A stretch of 64,000 nucleotides of DNA from MGIIb-P sp963934015 (GTDB taxonomy: Archaea; Thermoplasmatota; Poseidoniia; Poseidoniales; Thalassarchaeaceae). The position numbers and the translations under genes are program-made. Under the pieces are notes generated by a model that saw nothing but the letters and a program-made list of their open reading frames with translations, was not told where the DNA came from and made no database searches. The stretch covers positions 1 to 64,000 of the forward strand of contig CAWVWT010000003.1 in assembly GCA_963934015.1 (NCBI GenBank), given 5' to 3'. Shown here piece after piece: positions 45,180 through 52,907 of this stretch; the first letter of the stretch is position 1, and every line of letters starts with the position of its first letter.

Positions 45180-45766
45180 GCCTCCTTGTTCGCAATCAAC
45201 CGCTTCGTGGTCTCGACGATCGCCTGTGTCATCGCATCGATTTCAATATTGACATGGTCACCAACTTCTTTGCATCCGAGCGTCGTGAGCCTCAGAGTTT
45301 CAGGGATGATGTGTATGCCAAAGCTACCTCGCCCATCTGTCTTACCCACTGTTAGAGATATTCCATCGACAGCGATGTATCCTTTTTCTTGAATATATTC
45401 AGCCATTTCTGTAGGGCATTTGATTGTATAATCTTGATCAATAATGTCTACAATCTCTGCTGTACCCATGATGTGACCACTCAACAGGTGACCCCCCAAT
45501 TCTTCACCAAACTTTAGAGCGCGTTCTACATTGACATTAGAGCCGGAAGATAGGGAGCCCAGCGTGGTTCTTTCCAGTGTTTCAGGGATGATGTCGAAAG
45601 TTACGGTATTACCGACGGATGTTGCTGTCAGGCAAACGCCATCGATGGATACAGACCCTCCAATTTCGAGACCTTCGATAGATGGAATCTCAATTCCGAT
45701 GGTCACGATAGATTCCCCTTGAACTGATTGGACACAGCCTGTTCCCTGAACGATTCCAGTAAACAT
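45176..45766 (-). CDS. ribE: riboflavin synthase, bacterial/eukaryal two-domain type
   Basis: A 196-residue protein with two lumazine-binding repeats. It opens with the family's MFTGIVQGTG; repeat 1 has VSIDGVCLTATSV and IIPETLERTTLG; GEELGGHLLSGHIMG starts repeat 2, which has VAVDGISLTVG-like residues and IIPETLRLTTLG. It dismutates two lumazines to riboflavin. Most archaea use an unrelated riboflavin synthase (RibC, lumazine-synthase-like), so this copy suggests transfer from bacteria. The ATG at 45766 overlaps the ribL stop (TGATG). Confidence 0.94.
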   Translation of the reverse strand: MFTGIVQGTGCVQSVQGESIVTIGIEIPSIEGLEIGGSVSIDGVCLTATSVGNTVTFDIIPETLERTTLGSLSSGSNVNVERALKFGEELGGHLLSGHIMGTAEIVDIIDQDYTIKCPTEMAEYIQEKGYIAVDGISLTVGKTDGRGSFGIHIIPETLRLTTLGCKEVGDHVNIEIDAMTQAIVETTKRLIANKEA

Positions 45767-46230
45767 CACTCTGCCCCCTCAATCTCTTCTTTTCGCCTTT
45801 GAGCCCATTGTAGGGTCAGAATTTTGTCAATGATTTTCCGGGTTCCATCCAAATCTTCAGTCAACCCTTCTACTCGAACCAGTTTGATATTCTCAAATCC
45901 GCGTTCATCTAGGCCAGCGCGTATGGCTGTTTCAGCATGTTCTTGGTCATAGCCTATGGCAATGATATCTGGTTTAACCATCGGCAGAATGTCGTACATT
46001 GGCACAGTGGGTGGATTGCCAACCATTGCGTGGTCCACCGGTTTGAGACCAGCGACCATTCTCTTCCGCAAGTCCTGAGTAGTGACGGGTTCATGTTTAC
46101 GCATACGCACTGTATCATCATGTGCCACGATGACTGTTAGATGCTCACCCAATGCTTTGGCTTGCTCTAGATAGTGAAGATGACCAGCATGGAGGAGATC
46201 AAAAACGCCGACTGCCATCACTCGTACCAT
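45766..46230 (-). CDS. ribL: FAD synthetase, archaeal RibL type
   Basis: A 154-residue nucleotidyltransferase from the ATG at 46230, which follows a GGGGGG ribosome site; an upstream start at 46251 is less likely. AVGVFDLLHAGHLHYLEQA carries the HxGH AMP-transfer motif, and later IAIGYDQEH, VRVEGLTED and the basic GTRKIIDKI complete the family. It converts FMN and ATP to FAD. Glycerol-3-phosphate cytidylyltransferases look alike, but the flavin operon context decides. Confidence 0.9.
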   Translation of the reverse strand: MVRVMAVGVFDLLHAGHLHYLEQAKALGEHLTVIVAHDDTVRMRKHEPVTTQDLRKRMVAGLKPVDHAMVGNPPTVPMYDILPMVKPDIIAIGYDQEHAETAIRAGLDERGFENIKLVRVEGLTEDLDGTRKIIDKILTLQWAQRRKEEIEGAE

Positions 46231-46247
46231 TGTACCCCCCCATTCCT

Positions 46248-46955
46248 TCAAAGGCCAAAAGCCCTCATGATTTCTTCACCTGTCAGCATCGGGATGCTAT
46301 GTTTGGTTGCGTAGGCCCTCGCGTCATCGACACTGAGGGCACGATCGCCATCTGGTTGCAACATTTCTGCACCTATCGTACAGGGTGCCAGTCCAGCTAA
46401 TCTCGCAATCGCGACAGCCAATTCGGTATGACCTTGCCGAGTATCTAGTCCACCTGGTGCTTCCCTGCACAATGGGATATGCCCAGGGGTTCTGAACTCT
46501 TTACCGAGCGCAGTAATTGCATCTATAGTCGAAAAATCAACCATTTCCATCGCCAATTCCCCAAACCTTCTTGTCGTCAATGCCCGATCGTAATCAGTGA
46601 TTCCAGTATAGGTTTCACGATGGTTAAGCGAGAGTGTAAACGCACTTCGGGTATCGTATTGTAAATCGTCTGTAATCAATTCACCAAGGACTGGGTTTTC
46701 TTCGACCAATGCTGGATGCGTGTGTATATCTTGTAGCCAAGGTAAACCAAATTTTTCACCGACATCATCACCGATTGCCAAAAACAGAAGGCCACCACAA
46801 TCTTGGCGCAGGCGACGCATTACAGCTGGAGTTGCTACTGCTGCGGGCCAAAGGAGATCAGTTTCACATTCACGGAAATCAGAATCAAAGACCATCACGG
46901 GATTGCCTTGGGCAAAGGCCGCTACAGCCTCTTCAATCAGGTTGGAACTATCCAT
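46248..46955 (-). CDS. ribB: 3,4-dihydroxy-2-butanone 4-phosphate synthase
   Basis: A 235-residue enzyme from the ATG at 46955; a longer frame to 47030 adds 25 residues with no family match. FDSDFRECETDLLWPA is the metal/phosphate loop, followed by HTHPALVEENPVLGEL, YTGITDYDRALTTRRF, and the C-terminal TRQGHTELAVAIARLAGL with the metal-binding His. It makes the four-carbon unit for lumazine from ribulose 5-phosphate. It is the first gene of ribB-ribL-ribE-ribH, so FAD can be made from GTP-derived pyrimidine whose early enzymes lie elsewhere. Confidence 0.94.
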   Translation of the reverse strand: MDSSNLIEEAVAAFAQGNPVMVFDSDFRECETDLLWPAAVATPAVMRRLRQDCGGLLFLAIGDDVGEKFGLPWLQDIHTHPALVEENPVLGELITDDLQYDTRSAFTLSLNHRETYTGITDYDRALTTRRFGELAMEMVDFSTIDAITALGKEFRTPGHIPLCREAPGGLDTRQGHTELAVAIARLAGLAPCTIGAEMLQPDGDRALSVDDARAYATKHSIPMLTGEEIMRAFGL

Positions 46956-47043
46956 CGTCCTCACGCTCCGCAGGGGCCTGCCAACCCCGTGCTTTTCGGT
47001 GCGACGCGCTCGCCCCTTACTTGAAAACACGTCGATGCCGCAT

Positions 47044-47061
47044 CATAGATGCGAATCTATG
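47044..47061. promoter_or_regulatory. 7-bp inverted repeat between the flavin operon and the FG-GAP gene
   Basis: Arms CATAGAT (47044-47050) and ATCTATG (47055-47061) surround GCGA. It lies in the 149-base divergent gap, 83 bases from ribB and 44 bases from the FG-GAP start. Such a site could bind a flavin-pathway regulator or act on the opposite gene. The GC-rich sequence between it and ribB shows nothing else I can name. Confidence 0.4.
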
Positions 47062-47072
47062 TTTTGGCCCCG

Positions 47073-47081
47073 TTTATCTTA
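47073..47081 (+). promoter_or_regulatory. TATA-like box of the FG-GAP/UnbV gene
   Basis: TTTATCTTA is centred 28 bases upstream of the ATG at 47105, which implies a leaderless mRNA and argues against the in-frame ATG at 47081. Confidence 0.5.
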
Positions 47082-47104
47082 TGTGCGATACCCTATCCCA
47101 GTCC

Positions 47105-48994
47105 ATGCGCCCAGTCTTCGCTTGTTTGATGACTGGCTTGCTGTTGGCTTGCATTCCTGCAAGTGCAGGGTTTGAGGATTCCACAACAGGTTCTGGATTG
47201 GATTCAATCGATTCAGGGCCATTGACAATTTGGGCATCTTATGGCCCCGGTGTTGCATGGGGTGATTATGATCAAGATGGTGATTTAGATGTTTTTTTGA
47301 CAGCACGTTTTGATCATCTTGGACAGGAAACTTCTGAACATCTCGGCTACCAACAGATATCAGACATCCCTCTGAATCACAGTGACCAAGATGCCTTAAT
47401 TGCAACATCTACTGGCAAAAGTCATCTGATGCAAAATCAAGGTGATGGGACCTTTGTTGATGTTTCTGCTGTAGCCGGTGTAGGTTCTCATGATGTCACC
47501 ACACTTGGTGCCACATGGGTTGATTTTGATGGCGATGGAGATGTTGATTTGTATCTCTCAAATTACGGCCGTGCAGATTTGATTAACCCTTATGGGTCAG
47601 GCGAAGCTAACCAAATGTTTCTGAATGACAATGGGACCTTTAGAGACGTAACCATCGAAACCCATTTGGGAAATCCTGGACATTCCTCAGGTTCGGTATG
47701 GGCTGATTATGACCACGATGGTGACATGGATTGTTATTCATTGAATTTTGGAATGGTTGATGAATATACAGGTCAAGCGCGTAGAGAAACCAATATTCTG
47801 TATCGAAACGATGGTGATACCAATGGCGATGGAGTTCCTGAATTCAACGATCAAACCGGTGAAGCGGGTGTTTATGGGCAGAGTGATGCATCTTTGACAG
47901 ATTTTGAAACATTCATTGGTCCATCACTCCAAATCAGTACCACGGCACCTGTAAACCCAAGTACCCAAGTTTCTCTCCCACCTGGCCTCAGTGATTCTCC
48001 AGCGGGCTCAGGTATGTCTTGGGCGGCAGTTTGGGCTGATGTCGATGGTGATGGGTGGGAAGATCTCTACGTAGCCAGTGACTTTGGGGTTTCACCCTTG
48101 TATCACAACAACCACGACGGCACCTTCGATTTAGCGACTGTTGAAATGTCGATGGACATCCAGGGGACGGGAATGGGCACTCATGCTGCCGACATCGATA
48201 TGGATGGTGATCTTGACATATGCCAATCCAATTTCGGACCGAATTACCTTTGGATAAACCATGGTGATACGTTTTCAGAGGATTCTGTTGAGGCTGGAAT
48301 CAATACCAACATTTTGGTGAATTGGGATTGCCATTTCTTTGACTATGATTTGGATGGGGATTTGGATATCTGGTTTGGTGTAGGTCGAATCAACCAATAT
48401 ATTTCCAATCAATATAATTCCCTTTATCGGAATGATGGCGACATTGATGGCGACGGAGTTCTAGATTTCACCGATGTTGCAACTGATTTGGGTATTGCTG
48501 GAGCTAACAAAACGATGGGTGCTGCATTGGCAGATTATGACAATGATGGCGACCTCGATATTTTGATGGCACACTCGGATAGACCAGTAATATTGTGGCG
48601 AAATACAGCGGTTGAAGATGGAAGTGGTGGTTGGTTGAAAGTCCGGTTACAGGGAATAGAACTTGGTTCCAATAGTCATGGAATTGGTTGTTTGGTCAAG
48701 GTCTATCTCGAAAATGGAACCGTCCTCATGCAACAAGCATATGCTGGCGACGGATTCCTTGGAAGCAGCGATCCAGCAATTCATTTTGGCCTTGGTCAGC
48801 AAAACATTGACCGCCTCGAAGTCACTTGGTCTACCGGGCATATTCAAATCATCGAAGAAGTTCAAGTCAATTCAATTCTCGAAATCGAGGAGGAATTGCC
48901 TCCACCAATCACCGATCACTCAGCCTATGTCTTGGCGATTATGGGCCTTTGCCTCATTCATCTTCTTTGGCCGCTGCTCCAAAGAAATTCATGA
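47105..48994 (+). CDS. secreted FG-GAP (VCBS) propeller protein with ASPIC/UnbV domain and C-terminal anchor
   Basis: A 629-residue protein. The ATG at 47105 starts a signal peptide (MRPVFACLMTGLLLACIPAS). Repeated Ca-binding blades read 'W-x-DYD-x-DGD-x-D-x' (GVAWGDYDQDGDLDVF, WVDFDGDGDVDLYLSNYG, WADYDHDGDMDCYSLN, and more). The ASPIC/UnbV domain at the end shows YAGDGFLGSSDPAIHFGLG and DRLEVTWSTG. A final TM helix (about 605-623) anchors it. Likely a surface or cell-envelope binding protein; ligand unknown. Its last 41 bases overlap the peroxidase gene on the other strand. Confidence 0.88.
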   Translation: MRPVFACLMTGLLLACIPASAGFEDSTTGSGLDSIDSGPLTIWASYGPGVAWGDYDQDGDLDVFLTARFDHLGQETSEHLGYQQISDIPLNHSDQDALIATSTGKSHLMQNQGDGTFVDVSAVAGVGSHDVTTLGATWVDFDGDGDVDLYLSNYGRADLINPYGSGEANQMFLNDNGTFRDVTIETHLGNPGHSSGSVWADYDHDGDMDCYSLNFGMVDEYTGQARRETNILYRNDGDTNGDGVPEFNDQTGEAGVYGQSDASLTDFETFIGPSLQISTTAPVNPSTQVSLPPGLSDSPAGSGMSWAAVWADVDGDGWEDLYVASDFGVSPLYHNNHDGTFDLATVEMSMDIQGTGMGTHAADIDMDGDLDICQSNFGPNYLWINHGDTFSEDSVEAGINTNILVNWDCHFFDYDLDGDLDIWFGVGRINQYISNQYNSLYRNDGDIDGDGVLDFTDVATDLGIAGANKTMGAALADYDNDGDLDILMAHSDRPVILWRNTAVEDGSGGWLKVRLQGIELGSNSHGIGCLVKVYLENGTVLMQQAYAGDGFLGSSDPAIHFGLGQQNIDRLEVTWSTGHIQIIEEVQVNSILEIEEELPPPITDHSAYVLAIMGLCLIHLLWPLLQRNS

Positions 48995-50858
48995 TTAGCA
49001 GGCCGGCAATTCCCAGCCCAATCAATCCTAGAATCAATGTGCTTGGATCCGCATCACCCGTCGTTTCGAGTGGGTTTTCATCAATTACATTAGGCATATA
49101 GCAATCGAGTTCGTTGAGATTGTGTTCTGCAAAGAACACATCGCACTGTAATGATTCGATTTCGGTATTTTGTAGGATAATATGTGCTAAGCGCGTTGAT
49201 GATAAATCGGACACAACACCATCTAATTCAGGGTCATTTTCGTAATAGAATGGGTCGCCATCACGCAACCGCATGAACTGGTCGCGAATCAGTGCATCCA
49301 TGGTTTCACCCAATGCCGAATCGGGGAGGTGATCTTCTGCAAGCATACCAATCAATGGGTCAATGTGGCCGGGGTCTTCTGCGGCATAGGCTTGCATCAA
49401 TCGAGTCGCAACATCGGGGTCGCTGGTAATTTCACTATAATTGGTCACCGCACCCAATTCAAATGCGGCGCGAACTGCTCCGTAATCGGGCACACCATGG
49501 TCACGCCCACGCTGGATGTCCATTGCACACAAGTCCATACCACCAGCACCAGGCATACCAAACAGGTGATTCCGCAAATCTTCACCATAGTAGATGTCGT
49601 TGGCAGGTTGGACTTGCATGGCCATCCCTCGAAAAATGGGTGCAATCCCACCTTCTTCGGTGACAGGACTGGTGGTCCAAAATCCATCGAAGAGACTCAT
49701 ATGCCCTTCTTCAATAGGCGTGCGTTGTTCATTTACACGGAGGAATACATCGCCAATTTGTGAGTGCCCCATCCGGAATCCAACTGTGGCAAACGCACTG
49801 GTTACTTCGGGATTAACGTTTGAATCATAGCCTGAATATGTATCCAGCGTGACCCCCAAACTCGGTAGAAATTCTTCGTATGTAATAGCCTGAATCTGTG
49901 CAGCCACAATCTTTCGCGCACGCTGGAATATGTCTTCATCACTCCAATCTGGATTACGTTCTTGAATTCCTTCAGCCAAGCGATTGTGTTCACGCATAAA
50001 CAGCACATGTAAGGCCATCAATGCAATGTGTTCGTTTGCCCTTGAATCCCCAGCAATAAATCGCACATCAGCACTGAATCCCGCAAATGACATTGGTGGG
50101 GCTGTTTCATCATCATCTTTGGCCACTGGCAATAGATCGCCATAGGGATTCTCACTCACCTTCATGCGCCCACCCTCAAAAGTACGCAACCAATTCTGGG
50201 TCGAATCCGATGAGCCGTAAACAACACTTCCGTCGATCCAAGTGGTAATCGAGTTGGGGTGTTCACGGTGTTCGACGCCATTCACGTCGACGACACTCAC
50301 GTACAAAGATCGGAAGAATCTAATTTGGGAACCTCCAGATGCACCCATGACTGAATCATTTTCGTCAATCTCGATATTCGCTTGTTCTGGTGTGCCATTT
50401 TCGCCAACGCGTCCATTTTGCGTCAGTGTAAAGTCGATTTCATGTGTGATGAATTGTCCCCACAACCAATTGAAATCAGATAATCCCCTTTCATCATTAA
50501 TCACGCCGGGTTGAGCACAAACGCTGTTGCTAATTTCACGTGTGTTGGGTAAATCACTCAACCCCATCCAATTTGAGCTAGCGTCATGACTTGCATTTGC
50601 GACGCGTCCGAGAAGTGTTCCAGCTTTCCCCCATTCGGGTTGAACGGAATTGACTTCTGAGCCGTTGGCACTGGGGAAATTAGCAGGTCGGACATCTATG
50701 TCGTAACTTGTCGCAGCCAATTCAGCACCCATGCTACTGGGTAAAATCATCAGTAAACAAAGTCCAATGGCGACCCCCATTTTCACCGGGTTACTTCGCC
50801 GACCTGCCCCCTGCATAGTATGGGGGCATTGGTCGAAATGGGTTAAATTGTCGGTCAT
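48954..50858 (-). CDS. animal-type heme peroxidase, secreted and C-terminally anchored
   Basis: A 634-residue protein from the ATG at 50858. A signal peptide lies at about 26-45 (MGVAIGLCLLMILPSSMGA). The heme peroxidase core (An_peroxidase) is recognised by WLWGQFITHEIDFTLT (distal His), ITTWIDGSVVYGSS, MALHVLFMREHNRLAE, FATVGFRMGHSQI (proximal His), and DLCAMDIQRGRDHGVPDYGAVR. After AHIILQNTEIESLQCDVFF the family core ends; a TM helix (LILGLIGLGIAGLLIMNF) and tail AAAKEDE follow. It would use H2O2 outside the cell to oxidise halides or organics. This family is typical of animals and some bacteria and is rare in archaea as far as I know. Confidence 0.9.
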   Translation of the reverse strand: MTDNLTHFDQCPHTMQGAGRRSNPVKMGVAIGLCLLMILPSSMGAELAATSYDIDVRPANFPSANGSEVNSVQPEWGKAGTLLGRVANASHDASSNWMGLSDLPNTREISNSVCAQPGVINDERGLSDFNWLWGQFITHEIDFTLTQNGRVGENGTPEQANIEIDENDSVMGASGGSQIRFFRSLYVSVVDVNGVEHREHPNSITTWIDGSVVYGSSDSTQNWLRTFEGGRMKVSENPYGDLLPVAKDDDETAPPMSFAGFSADVRFIAGDSRANEHIALMALHVLFMREHNRLAEGIQERNPDWSDEDIFQRARKIVAAQIQAITYEEFLPSLGVTLDTYSGYDSNVNPEVTSAFATVGFRMGHSQIGDVFLRVNEQRTPIEEGHMSLFDGFWTTSPVTEEGGIAPIFRGMAMQVQPANDIYYGEDLRNHLFGMPGAGGMDLCAMDIQRGRDHGVPDYGAVRAAFELGAVTNYSEITSDPDVATRLMQAYAAEDPGHIDPLIGMLAEDHLPDSALGETMDALIRDQFMRLRDGDPFYYENDPELDGVVSDLSSTRLAHIILQNTEIESLQCDVFFAEHNLNELDCYMPNVIDENPLETTGDADPSTLILGLIGLGIAGLLIMNFFGAAAKEDE

Positions 50859-50955
50859 AATATTGCGAATGTTCAATACATACGGGGTGTAGGTTATCAC
50901 GGCCCCTGAAAATAAAAGGAGAATGCAACCGCACATCCTTTTCAACAGAGACCGT

Positions 50956-50973
50956 TTCGGCCGAGAGGCCGGA
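50956..50973 (+). other. leader hairpin overlapping the ribosome site of the TIM-barrel gene
   Basis: Arms CGGCC and GGCCG (50958-50962, 50967-50971) enclose GAGA, a stable tetraloop type; two more pairs (one G-T) extend it outward. The 3' arm runs into GGAGGG, which is the ribosome site before the ATG at 50983, so the hairpin could control access to it. Confidence 0.45.
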
Positions 50974-50982
50974 GGGACACCT

Positions 50983-52143
50983 ATGCCACTAAGACTCGGA
51001 CCTGCTGGAGTACCTTTGTCATGCAAAGGACGCACTATTGTTGAAGGAATGGACGATATTACTGCCCTCGGATTGGAGACGATGGAGATCCAAACAGTAC
51101 GAACTGTTGCTCCCCATCACTTTGACCAATACTGGCAAGCGGGTATCCTATCATGGAAAACAGATTTTGAGATGAATCTCCATGGTCCATACTATGCTGA
51201 AATACTTGGAGATAAACGAGAACGCAGCCGGACACTATCCAAGATGGAAGCCAGTCTTCAGGCTGCGAAAATCATCAATGCGCGTCACATCACATATCAC
51301 GTTGGTCCGTATGGCGAATACCAACGTGGCCCGAAAGCCAACGAGCAGGTTGCCAACGTGATGGCAGGTGTTGTTGATCGTTGTGCTCAAATTTGGAATA
51401 ACGAAGATGAGGCTGAAGATTACGCTGCCTTCCCTTGGGTTATCGATAATAGTCCCACATTAATTGGTGTCGAAACCAGTGGTCGACAAGAGTTGTGGGG
51501 TAGCCTTGAGGAAGTATTGGAGGTGACCAATCACGTTGAAGGTACAGTTCCAGTTCTCAATCTTGCACATATTCACGCACGTGGAAATGGTCGTCTTCGA
51601 ACAAGCGAAGATTTTGGTGAGTTGTTTGATTTAGTCAGAGAGTCGATAGGAGGCAAGACATTCTATTGTCACTTCAGTGGTATTGAGCACCGCATGGGTA
51701 ACGCACTCCATTATACGCAAATCAAGAAGTCCGATCTCAAATTCGAACCTTTAGCAGAATTCCTTGCGGAGGATGGCGAGTGGCTCGACATTACGATGAT
51801 TTCAGATTCACCCTTACTCGAACATGATGCAATGTTCATGATGCAGCAATGTGAAAAAGCCAAGCATCGACTCTTTGAGAAACAGGCACGTGATGATCGC
51901 CGAAACAAGTTGGCGATTGCACATGGAAAAGACCCGGCTGAACTTGCTGCTCGAGAGGCAGAAGAGAAAGCCAAGCGTGTAGCTGCCGAACAAGGCAAGT
52001 CAACCCAGCCTACTACTGCTAAAGTGGACAAGAAGCCGGCTGAGAAGTCAGCCGAGAAGAAACCAGGGAAGAAAGGGGCAAAAGCCTCCAAAGAAGGGCC
52101 CATGGTTATCGAAGATGAAGCGGATGAAGACGACCTCTTCTGA
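50983..52143 (+). CDS. endonuclease IV-like TIM-barrel protein (AP endonuclease family 2) with Lys/Ala tail
   Basis: A 386-residue protein. The ATG at 50983 follows GGAGGG and begins MPLRLGPAGVPLSCKG. Metal ligands of the Nfo fold appear in order: NLHGPYYAEIL, ITYHVGPYGEYQ, GVETSGRQE, NLAHIHARGNG, YCHFSGIEH and ISDSPLLEHDA. From about residue 305 a charged helix and a Lys/Ala/Pro-rich tail (KPAEKSAEKKPGKK) lead to an acidic end EADEDDLF, which is outside the family core and may bind DNA or a partner. Likely cuts abasic sites. It has no operon partner here. Confidence 0.88.
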   Translation: MPLRLGPAGVPLSCKGRTIVEGMDDITALGLETMEIQTVRTVAPHHFDQYWQAGILSWKTDFEMNLHGPYYAEILGDKRERSRTLSKMEASLQAAKIINARHITYHVGPYGEYQRGPKANEQVANVMAGVVDRCAQIWNNEDEAEDYAAFPWVIDNSPTLIGVETSGRQELWGSLEEVLEVTNHVEGTVPVLNLAHIHARGNGRLRTSEDFGELFDLVRESIGGKTFYCHFSGIEHRMGNALHYTQIKKSDLKFEPLAEFLAEDGEWLDITMISDSPLLEHDAMFMMQQCEKAKHRLFEKQARDDRRNKLAIAHGKDPAELAAREAEEKAKRVAAEQGKSTQPTTAKVDKKPAEKSAEKKPGKKGAKASKEGPMVIEDEADEDDLF

Positions 52144-52201
52144 GGCCCTCATTCGTCATCCGAAAGGGTTGATAATGCAAGGCATGTGGCCTTGTTCCCA
52201 C

Positions 52202-52277
52202 GCGGTGGTAACTCAGCTGGGAGAGTGCCAGACTGAAGATCTGGAAGTCGCCGGTTCAAGCCCGGCCCACCGCACCA
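52202..52277 (+). tRNA. tRNA-Phe(GAA)
   Basis: The full cloverleaf is present: acceptor GCGGTGG/CCACCGC, D-stem ACTC/GAGT with AGCTGGGA loop, anticodon stem CCAGA/TCTGG around CTGAAGA (anticodon GAA at 52235-52237), variable AAGTC, T-stem GCCGG/CCGGC with TTCAAGC, discriminator A at 52274 and encoded CCA at 52275-52277. No intron. Its 3' end lies over the antisense 3' end of the protein gene at 52256. Confidence 0.98.
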
Positions 52278-52828
52278 TTATTTCTCCGCACAACAGCATA
52301 TAATATTCCTAAAAATGCGAATAAAAGGACTGGGAAAATGATGTACCCCCCGGCGATAAAGAAATACTGACTGATTTCACCCCCTCCCCACAAAGAGGGT
52401 TCTTCAGTTGCATTAGTGCCATTTCGTTTTGCTGTGAATTCGTCAATCACAATGTGCATTGTGATTTGTTTTGAAGTACAGGTGAGGCACTGAATACCAT
52501 TTGCCTTCTCAACAAGGTAGGATAACGTCACAGATCGATTTTGCGAATCCATACTCGCATCTCCTTTGAAAGTAACCCAAAAATCAGTTGAGTCGCCTCC
52601 ATTTACTGTAATTTTACTAGGAGAACTGTAGGCCAGCCCTCCAGCATTAATTTGGATACTAACCTCTTCCACAAATATTGTTGGATTTTCGGCCCTACAT
52701 TCTGTAGTTACGATTCGAGAAGCGAGCGGGCTGACATCCATTTCCATTTCAGCAGGGGTACATGTAATATCGACATCGGGTAGAATTTGGCCCTCAGCAG
52801 GTGGTGTATATTGCAGAATTGCAACCAA
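52256..52828 (-). CDS. exported protein with C-terminal TM; 3' end antisense to tRNA-Phe
   Basis: A 190-residue protein at most. Residues about 15-130 form a beta-rich domain with three Cys and a CLTCTSK motif; a TM helix (YFFIAGGYIIFPVLLFAFLGI) and a basic end RRNNGAVGRA follow. The last six codons and stop read through the complement of the tRNA-Phe 3' end. The only usual start is a TTG at 52828, which leaves part of a hydrophobic signal (FFTLLL) upstream and out of the protein; a non-standard start or a missed base in the T6 run near 52850 is possible. Function unknown. Confidence 0.55.
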   Translation of the reverse strand: MVAILQYTPPAEGQILPDVDITCTPAEMEMDVSPLASRIVTTECRAENPTIFVEEVSIQINAGGLAYSSPSKITVNGGDSTDFWVTFKGDASMDSQNRSVTLSYLVEKANGIQCLTCTSKQITMHIVIDEFTAKRNGTNATEEPSLWGGGEISQYFFIAGGYIIFPVLLFAFLGILYAVVRRNNGAVGRA

Positions 52829-52907
52829 TAAGAGCAGTGTGAAAAAATACGCTCTCCGCCTGCTCTGGCGAAATATGGGGTGGAGATGAACTTTGGGCCG
52901 GCTGTAA

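Noticed and set aside
46709..47104. Long N-terminal extension of the FG-GAP protein into the ribB region
   Set aside because: The frame is open by chance over the ribB antisense strand; the signal peptide and a TATA-like box place the start at 47105.
46956..47104. FMN riboswitch before ribB
   Set aside because: No conserved RFN element sequence was seen, only a short inverted repeat.
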